Under the pieces are notes generated by a model. It saw only the letters and a program-made list of their open reading frames with translations, was not told the DNA's origin and did not search any database. From Takakia lepidozioides (Eukaryota; Streptophyta; Takakiopsida; Takakiales; Takakiaceae): DNA of 64,000 nt. The DNA lies in contig CM060734.1 in the NCBI GenBank assembly GCA_030704615.1, forward strand, positions 14,320,001 through 14,384,000, in the 5' to 3' direction. Below are positions 56,301 to 64,000 of this stretch, one piece after another. Every line of letters begins with the position of its first letter. Within the stretch, counting starts at the first letter, position 1. The position numbers were made by a program, and so were the translations under genes.

Positions 56301-56830
56301 TTTCATGTGCAGGTGGGGGGGATTAAGGTGTCGTCAACGACATCTTAATTCCCACCACCTGTTGCCACATGTCTTTTCATGGAAAAACCCAAAAATGCAA
56401 AAAAAAAATGAATCCAACAAAACTTTGAAGGCGGTGCGTGTGCAGGTCGGGGCGATTAAGGTGTCGTCAACGACATCTTAATTCCCACCACCTGTTGCGA
56501 CATGACAATTCATGGAAAAACCCAAAAAACCAAAAAAAAAATGAATCCAAAAAAACTTTCAAGGCGGTGCGTGTGCAGGGGGGATTAAGGTGTCGCCAAC
56601 GACATCTTAATTCCCACCACTTGAACAAAACTTTCGAGGCGGTGCGTGTGCAGGTCGGGGGGATTAAGGTGTCGTCAACGACATCTTAATTCCCACCACC
56701 TTTTGCGACATGTCAATTCATGGAAAAACCCAAATAACCAAAAAAAATGAATCCAACAAAGTTTTCAAGGCGGTGCGTGTGCAGGTAGGGGGATTAAGGT
56801 GTCGTCAACGACATCTTAATTGGAAAAACC
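56300..56830. repeat. Tandem array with element B palindromes behind the transposase
   Basis: Units of roughly 75-130 bp, five in number, each have (GG)CGGTGCGTGTGCAGG, then a 30-bp palindrome (56321-56350, 56454-56483, 56583-56612, 56662-56691, 56792-56821), then ATTCCCACCACCTGTTG and an A-rich segment. The palindrome is arm GATTAAGGTGTCGT, centre CA, then ACGACATCTTAATC with one T in place of C. Confidence 0.9.
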
Positions 56831-56945
56831 AACAACCCCAACACAAATCAACCAAAAACAGATTCAGCCAAAACAGAAATGGATGTATTCATTACATTGA
56901 ACAAAGTGGAGTAATTGGCAAAGAACTGAACTCCTTCAGAACACC

Positions 56946-59900
56946 TCACATTTCAGTAATCCTATCTCGCTGCAGAAGTGTATGAATGTCAGTGGGACCC
57001 ATTGTACATTGGCACGTGTCTCGGTGAGGATCACAAAACATCTTGTGAATGTAGATGTAGTATAGGTGTTTGCACGGGACAAATTTGGGTCTCTTTCCAA
57101 TAAAGCTTGATAAAGTGTTCAAGAAGTCCGGGCATGTGCAATTTGGAAAATTCCCAACAGTTACCTCATAAGTCCTATCGTGAACAACAGAACCCGATGT
57201 CACCCGCCCATAGCCTAGAGGGGGGACATTGACAACTTGGGTCACCCGACACTGCAGGGTTCTTGCTGACTCAATTTTGCACTGGTTTTTGGGACCTGCC
57301 TCAACACGACGGACCGGTTTTTCATTTCGTTTCGTAGGCCAGTCGTTCCCATGTGGTGGACGTGGGGGGAATGCAGATTGCGAACCCCAACATGAAACTG
57401 GTATTATGACTGCGAGGCCTCTTGGAAGACGAAACCCGGCATCCTCCAGCATCTCAATTTCTTGCTTCGACAGACATGTTCCCAACTTCACTGGCCACAC
57501 GGCTGGAATTTGAGGCTTACTGATGACTGAATCCCGACAAGTCCCCATCACACAACGCTAAATGTCATCAGGGCAAAACCAGAACTTGTGAGGCCTGGAC
57601 TCTCGCGCACTGTAATGTTTGAATAAACCTGTGAAAGATGGGGTAGGAGTCCCGCCTCCGTCCCTAGAAATCTTGCTAGTGCACTTCACAAAGGACAATG
57701 CCCTTACAGCAGAACACCCAACTTTTGATCCTTGAGCTGTCCGTTCAATGTGCCACATTGCATCAACACAATCCACCGCCAACATCATCTCTCCCTCTCC
57801 CCGCACTGGAGCAGAGGGATATGAAGCATTGAATACAGCAAAAGAACATGCACTGATAGAGGGACTGCCAGATTCGAAAGTCGGAGGCACAGGCACGCGA
57901 GGAATTGAGTAATTATCCCTATCATGCCGATGGGAGTCACCAGCGGATCCTGGAGGGGTGTCAAGTTTGCACTTGCATGAACCGAATCTTTCCTCCCCTT
58001 CCAGATGTGGGAGCCTGGACTGCAAAGATGTTCTATTTGTGAACTCATTTATAGCACGCGCCATTTTGGCGGGATGCTTCGCTCTATTTGCAGCCCTAAG
58101 TAGCAACTCTTCCCTGTCTAGACCTTTGCTAGCACCCCGTCCCCTCAAGAAGTCCCGGTACCTTGTTTGTTGCGAAAGAGCCCGGACCATGTTATCTGCA
58201 GTCGCAACGTACAGGTTCCGCCCGTTTTTGCCGGATTGCGCCATCCACTTATTATGCACAGTCTCCGCTAGATTGCAGGAGGGCATATCGGCAATGTCCT
58301 CTAGTGACATGTTCTGCATGCAATTCAACACAAGCATGATTACGTCCAGCAGCATAAGAACTGGATTGGACGGCATGTTCGTTTTATGATATATCTCCCG
58401 ACGAGAAGGAATAAAGCAAAATCATGCTATTACGCTTCTAACTTACAGTTGTCATGAAGGCACCCCCTGTCTATATCTGAAGTGCCAGAACCCAACCAGT
58501 CTTCCAGTTCTTTGATTCCATCCAGACTCGCTGCCTCAGATGAGTACCACCATGCTCGAATAGTCTGGAACATAGAGTTGGATTCCTGCTCGGAGGTGAC
58601 ATCTTTATACGGACGACATAGTCTCATATGCTCCTCCCGCAACTCCAGTTTTATGGAACTCTTTGTGTGGCGTTGTAGGGACTGGCTCCAATGAAAGAGG
58701 CAAGTGCGTTCCTGACCTTCCATTGGTAGTTTGGGGTCGCCTGAACCAAAAACAGTGTGGACAACATTCCAATTTGCTTGAGTGCTGTCAGCCATGAACC
58801 TAGTGAAGTTTGGATCTGGGACAGCATGAGCTGTCATGACGTTAACAAGGGACTTCCACATAAGAATTTGTGACTCTGTGTCCTCCGACTGCATGTCACA
58901 AACAGCAACAGTCATCACTCTCTAGTATGTAGGATCATATACATGACATCCATGGTCGTCCATTCCTTCACACGTTTCACGTGATCAAACATAATCCAGG
59001 ATTTCTGAAGATCACCACCGGGCTGCATTCTTCGCACCAGACTAACTCCCGATCCCTCACCAACTGTGGACATCTTGAATAAGTACACTTTCCTGACACC
59101 TTGCCCCGGGAAAACATTGTCCTGAATGAAGTCATATCGGTTTTTACGCTTCAACTCCAGGATGCTATCCAAAAAGCCTGTGTTGGCAGCACCCCCCCTT
59201 AGGACGTTGATTTGATTTCGCACATTCGGAGAACTCAATATTGAGAAATGGTCCAGAACATCGTCAAGGGACGCAGTGTCAAACTTTGTGGTGGACTCCT
59301 ACGATTCCCCAAATAAATGCTTTTGCAGGAATTCTTTGCTTGCTGCAAGAGCAATGGCTGATGGTGATGCACCAGGAGCACTATGAATTTCGTGTTCAAG
59401 CAGTGAACGGACTGTATCAATAGTCTCCCTGCACTGTCCTCGGGACACTGGATGTGCATGAATGCCGAAATGGATACATGCCCTTGTGAGGTAACTGCAA
59501 CTGTGAAGCACGTAGTACATACGTGCATTGCAACCTGCGATGCACTGTGGGACCAATTTACAGAACTTGCAAACGAGAGTACTGCTGCTTGCAGGAGCAC
59601 AACCTACTTTGAAAGGGTTGTCGCAGACACCTTCCCATTCCGTCTCGTTTGCTGAACCACCCATTTGGAAGTGCTGGCAAGAAGCATTTGCACAACGGAG
59701 GTGTCCAATGCAAATGGATCTACGGAACTTCAAGCCATGCGGATTGCATATATTGGAAGTTTTCGTCCGGCACCATGGATGTCCATTGTGCTTCTTGTCC
59801 ATTCCCGCCATTCGTCCTGCCAATCCCCCAGAGGATGTCGGTGGTGGCAGCTCAAAAATGATATCACCATTAAATTCAGTGGGTAGGTATTTTGCTCTAA

Positions 59901-60462
59901 CGATCCGCTGTGTATCCCAGTCAATGCCTCTCACATCACTCTTGCATCCTGGCAACCCCCTCAAGGACTGCAACTTCGGAATGACATTTGCAATCTCTTG
60001 CACATCGGGGTCCTCCAACAGACGTTGGTTCGGAGGAGGGGGGAACTTCGACACATCCTCATCTAAACTATCGGAGATCTCAACAAATGTGGTGGAGGTT
60101 GTTTCTTCTCTTTTGATGGGCACACTTTTTGGCACCTGAGCCACCAAAGCTGCTGTTCCGGGCGTGACTATGGAACCTCCCGACAGATGTATTTGATCCC
60201 CATGAACATGATACTTTACAGGTAGAACTCTCCACTCTCGCCGACTGCCGGTCAAATGTGGTTTCTGAACGCATGTGCCCTCGACCTTCCCCACTTTGTC
60301 ATACACCTCTCTCACCACATGTACAGTCCCTGGCTCAAAGCGGAAGGTTACGCAAAGCAAGTCTTCTTGAACAAAGGCGAGCCCATTCGCGTCGGCTACG
60401 GCACTCAGGTACTCCGCTTGCGCGTTGGAGTAGAAAACAGCCACGTCGGAGTTGAGAGACAT
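56946..60462 (-). pseudogene. Element B transposase (MULE-like DDE, SWIM), decayed
   Basis: It is homologous over its whole length to the element A transposase. Start Met MSLNSD at 60462. The Cys/His region is GHPWCRTKTSNICNP and HAHPVSRG. The DDE core has WIMFDHVKRVKEW, RFMADSTQANWNVV and CLFHWSQSL. The intron (about 58447-58315) is in the same place as in A. The SWIM finger is complete: VTVGNFPNCTCPDF, then FVPCKHLYYIYI. Damage: in-frame TAG at 59299-59301; a one-base loss near 58953 plus a TAG at the next Gln position; a one-base shift near 58490; and TAG near 57558. At least three stops and two frameshifts make it inactive, but it preserves the SWIM end that is frameshifted in element A. 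Confidence 0.8.
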
Positions 60463-60980
60463 TGCACGCACAAGCACGGGAGTGTGGGCAGTGGAGAGTA
60501 GGTGATAAGAGGACACCAGGAAGGCCAAATTATGCGAACCTCTTCCTGACAATGTCTCAATGGATCCATCGACTGAAGGTGTTGAGGCAAATTAGTACTT
60601 TGCATGCTGTTTAGTAGCCGGCTTTGACTCTGACAGATGCTGGAGAATATTATCCCAGTGATGTCAGATCACAGACCGCCGGACAGAAGATTCTGACAGA
60701 CAAGAATTGCGGCCGACTTTGCAGATGCCACATCCTCAGTGACTGCGCTATGGGTCGAACCCCTTATGTCAAACATGGATGCGTGGCATGCCAGTATTTA
60801 AGTGTCTTGCACGGGCAAAAGGTGTCGAGTTCTCTGCGAGATAGCCCGCAAGCACCCCGCCGAAAAACAAAAACCCCAATTATGAGCCGTTACGTTTTTG
60901 GTTGATTTGTCATTCGTTGAGAGGGAGGGATAAAAACCTAACCGCCATCCACTTTTGCCATTTGCCGGAGGGATGTCTTC
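60463..60980. promoter_or_regulatory. Divergent intergenic region of element B
   Basis: This is the space between the transposase start (60462) and the first conserved exon of the plus gene. The three ~60-bp repeats seen in the equivalent region of element A are not evident here. No specific promoter motif is assigned. Confidence 0.35.
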
Positions 60981-63900
60981 GGAGGTTACATTCTGGCGCT
61001 CAACATTTCAGACTTGCCACACTGGAGCATCCCAAGAACGACAACATTTCCGCAAAGAAGAGAGCGAGAAAGCAATCTTTGTACTTCACGTCAGCTAGGC
61101 AGAGGTTGAGAGCGAGAGAGAGGATGAAGAAAGCTAGGAGGGCTTTGAGTTTGTCTGAGGGAGAGAGCGACCGCAAGGGGGACGGATCTGTGGGCGAAGG
61201 GATGGAGAGTCGGGTAGGTAAGGAGCCCGTTCTGGACAAGTAGCTCGAGGATCTATTGGAGCTGCCTCTTTGCAAACCGATACAGGAGGAGGAAGTCCAA
61301 AGGGAGAGTGGTGCTCCTGCGGAGGAGGAGGCAACGCAGCAAAGTCCGTAGAGGGGCCTGGCAACAAGGGGGCGGCCCTCCTCCATGCAACTGTCTTTGC
61401 GCCCGTTGAAGGAGAAGGCTCAAGCGGAAAGCAACATCGGGTTGGGAGAGGACGACACTTCCAGCGGTGGACAGAGTTTGATCCAGGTGAGTACAACAAC
61501 GCATTGGCTTCAGATCACCTTGTTCCCTGACTCGTAGCGATAACAAGAGCAGTAAGAAACATACCGTTTTAAGATGGCATTGACGATAGCTTAAAACGAC
61601 ATCGCATCATGTCCGCCATTGCATTCATAAGGGTATCGAACAAGCAGATGAGAACAAGGTGATTAAGCTGTCGTCAACGAAGGCAGAAGGCGTGGAGGAG
61701 GGGGCAGGTCTTCCAGCGGAGGAAAGAAGCCTGAGAAGGTTAGTTCATACATTCGAATCCATGTTTCTTGCAACACAAAAGAGGTAGATTGAGGTGTCGC
61801 TAATGCCACCTAAATCAGGCACCTTTCCGAGTAATGGTGTACCTAGGAAGGCTCAGGAGAAGGAAGATTAAGGTCTCCTTGACGACAGCTTAATCTGCCA
61901 CTGCATTCAACCAAAAACATGGAGAAAATACCCAAGAACTATAGCAGATTACGCAGATTATTATGTCGTTGATGACAGCTTAATCTGGCACTGCATTCAA
62001 CCTAAAACATGGAAAAAACACCCTGGAATTATAGCAGATTGAGCTGTCAGATTAATCTGCCATTGCATTCCACCGAAAACATGGGAAAAACACACTTGAA
62101 ATATGGCAGATTAAGATATCATTGACGACAGCTTAATCTGCCACTGCATTCACCCTAAAACAGGGGAAAAACACCCTAGAACTACAGCAGATTAAGCTGT
62201 CGTTGACGACATCTTAATCTTGCCATGCATTAAACCTCAAACATTGGAAAAACACCTTAGAACTACAGCAGATTAAGCTGTCGTCAACGACATCTTAATC
62301 TGCCTCTGCATTCAACCCAAAACATGGGAAAAACACCCTAGAACTACAAACAGATTAAGGTTATGACGACAGCTTAATCTGCCTCTGCATTCAACCTAAA
62401 CATGGGAGAAACACCGTAGAACTACAACAGATTAAGCTGTCATTGACGACAGCTTAATCTGCCACTACATTCAACCTCAAACATAGGAAAAACACCCTAG
62501 AAATACAGCAGATTAAGTTGTCGTTGACGACATCTTAATCTTCCACTACATTCAACCTAAAACATGGGAAAAACACCCTAGAGTAAAGCAGATTAAGGTG
62601 TCGTTGACGACATCTTAATCTTGCCATGAATTGTTTGTCCTAACACATGGCATTTTGCAGAAAAAGAGGAAGAAAGCAGGGGGAAGCCAGCCTGCAGAGG
62701 AAACAGTTGTACCTCAAGACAGGGACATAGTTGTGGACACCAACTATGAAGCCAAGGTGCATTCTCTTATGTACACCACCAAGGTGAACTCGAGGAAAGT
62801 CATCAACTCCATGGAAGTGAAAGACGACACTCTTTTCACTCATATGTGCCGGATGATTTCTATGCCAGCAGTTTGACCTGCCTTCACCACGATATCAAGA
62901 AGCTACTGAGGGATTTTATCTATGGGTACTTGAAGGGTTCGACTGTGTTTTACGTGTCAATGACTGCTATCTAGGGATCTGAGAATTGGTGGACTTGGAT
63001 GTAATGGACAGTTGGGACCCGCTTTGGAAAGAAGTGAATACGGAGTTTGAGATTGAGCTTTCACAGAACCCAGCACACGTCCAGTACATGAACAAAATGT
63101 TCTTTGTCTGGGATGGCAACCACCGTTTGGTGCCCTGGATGGAGTACATCAGCAGGATGTATGCGGAGAACAAATAGTAGCACTATCGGGTTCAGTCAAT
63201 GGTCCTGGATCCGGAGGGGAAGTTCACGCAGCTTCTAACTGCAATGCACGATATCGACATGTAAGAGTCTTGCCCACTTCTTGTCTTCCATTTCATTGTT
63301 ATGTCAATCTTCAAACTTTGTCAACTGACGTGTTCGCATTGCAGGGGGACGGAGACATCCCATGTCACCACCAACATAGTGCATTCCCTGTTTTGTATGC
63401 AAAGCATAGGAGTGATGCCATTGGAAAAGTTCGCGAGTGTCTTGTCCCCGGACACACTGAAGAAATGCCAAACGATCAAGAAGACAGAGACTTGGTACAA
63501 CCTGACAAAGGAGGTGTTTCCCGACTACTTGTACGCGGTGAGTTTCTGTATAGACAACCATTCTGCTTGAATTGTGGATATGACATGTTTTTGCTTTGGT
63601 TTTGTTGTTAACAAGGGTTACATGCGTGTGCCACAGCAAGAAATAGCAGAAGCGGGAGAACGAGCCAAGCTGGAGTATTACGCCACTACAGATGAGGATG
63701 AGAGAACGGCAAACAGGGTGGAGGTGAAAATGAAGGCGGACATGGATACCAGCAGGAAGAACCTCAAGAGCGCGTTCGACAAACACATTCAAATCGCTGA
63801 CCCCGGATTGGGAAAGGGGTTTTTGGAGCAGGTTTGGATCCACTGGAACAAGCCCACTAAGCTAGAGATGACACGGGAAAAGCTCCACCGCCTTTCCATT

Positions 63901-64000
63901 TCCATGGTTGACCCCGCTCAGAAAGTGAGGTGGTTGGAAATCTGGAACTCGGATCCGATCATCCGGGATACAAACAATTTCCCCAAACCAATGAAGGACG
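60981..64000 (+). pseudogene. Element B ParB-like/methyltransferase gene, 5' part (decayed, runs off window)
   Basis: Homologue of the element A plus-strand gene. The first exon, ending at a GT near 61488, has the basic motif SLYFTSARQRLRARERMKKARR but a stop at 61241-61243. The ParB-like exon (62661-63260) has the core FFVWDGNHRLVPW near 63100 and is broken by stops near 62873, 62975 and 63174. The following exons (63345-63537 and 63637 to the end) are open and align with element A exons 3 and 4: ETSHVTTNIVHSL, then QEIAEAGERAKLEYY and EKLHRLSISMVD. Exon borders coincide with those of element A. The methyltransferase part would lie beyond the window. Confidence 0.75.
61575..62630. repeat. 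~80-bp tandem array with element B palindromes in intron 1
   Basis: About twelve palindromes lie at regular ~80-bp spacing (for example 61864, 61956, 62108, 62190-62219, 62271, 62352, 62430, 62510 and 62591). Arms are GATTAAG(C/G)TGTCGT and complement, with centre TG or CA. They are separated by a conserved spacer with CATTCAACCTAAAACATGGG and AAAAACACCCTAGAACTA. An outlier near 61570 has GTTTTAAG arms. The whole array lies between exon 1 and the ParB-like exon. Confidence 0.9.

Larger units (their letters stand above)
54889..64000. mobile_element. Element B: second ParB-methyltransferase MULE-like transposon (incomplete in window)
   Basis: The left end is suggested by GTGAGC-rich sequence at 54889-54960 (GTGAGCAGCTCACGTGAGC) and the GGGCCTATTGCCGTGGAC block shared with element A. 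Contents: an eL31 copy, a palindrome array, a decayed transposase gene on minus, and a decayed ParB-methyltransferase gene on plus running off the window. The gene order and divergent layout equal those of element A. The right end is outside the window. Confidence 0.65.

Noticed and set aside
61575-62630. CRISPR-like array (regular repeats with palindromic units)
   Set aside because: The genome is a plant nuclear genome. The spacers are themselves conserved repeats, and no cas gene is present. It is a tandem intronic array.

Overview
The window is repeat-rich nuclear DNA of a land plant. The plant signals are a pectin methylesterase with an inhibitor pro-region (introns with GT-AG borders), DYW-type pentatricopeptide repeat (PPR) remnants, OSB-type organellar ssDNA-binding motifs, a ribulose-phosphate 3-epimerase remnant, a CACTA element and L1-like LINEs. 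The PPR style and many retro-duplicated PPR pieces lean towards a lycophyte, fern or bryophyte, but the species cannot be fixed from the sequence.

The most unusual content is three diverged relatives of one large mobile-element type. Element A (about 10.1-21.45 kb, near complete) has two divergently transcribed genes. The minus-strand gene encodes a MULE-like DDE transposase with an N-terminal Cys/His zinc-binding region and a C-terminal SWIM zinc finger. The plus-strand gene, about 10 exons, encodes a basic N-terminus, a ParB/sulfiredoxin-like domain, a helical region and what looks like an amino (N6A/N4C-type) DNA methyltransferase in the permuted order. Element B (about 54.9 kb to beyond the window end) has the same two genes in a more decayed state and carries an intronless ribosomal protein eL31 copy. 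Element C (about 0.2-7.6 kb) keeps only a broken homologue of the ParB-methyltransferase gene on the minus strand, with an RPA-like OB-fold exon upstream and a HAD/FCP1-like phosphatase remnant nearby. Each element carries its own family of 24-30 bp palindromes, mostly in introns of the ParB-methyltransferase gene; A and B also have them behind the transposase gene. A and B palindromes share the centre CGTCAACG although their arms differ.

Layout: 0-7.6 kb element C; 7.7-9.1 kb duplications and LINE scraps; 9.1-9.6 kb PPR scrap; 10.1-21.45 kb element A; 21.5-22 kb CACTA-end and SINE-like pieces; 22-32.8 kb an OSB/PPR locus split by two L1-like LINEs (one twin-primed, both with target-site duplications); 33-39.4 kb pectin methylesterase flanked by SINEs; 40.5-43.6 kb hairpins, tandem repeats and an OSB scrap; 43.9-44.7 kb epimerase remnant; 46.6-49 kb duplicated unknown segments and a GC-rich palindrome cluster; 49.3-51 kb LINE RNase H piece; 51-52.7 kb ~120-bp tandem repeats; 52.7-54.8 kb LTR-retroelement gag/protease remnant split by a CACTA-like element; 54.9-64 kb element B.

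The only gene I consider likely to be functional for the host is the pectin methylesterase. The eL31 copy is open but has an atypical N-terminus. In element A the transposase has two apparent frameshifts, and the methyltransferase gene is open throughout apart from one splice-junction problem.
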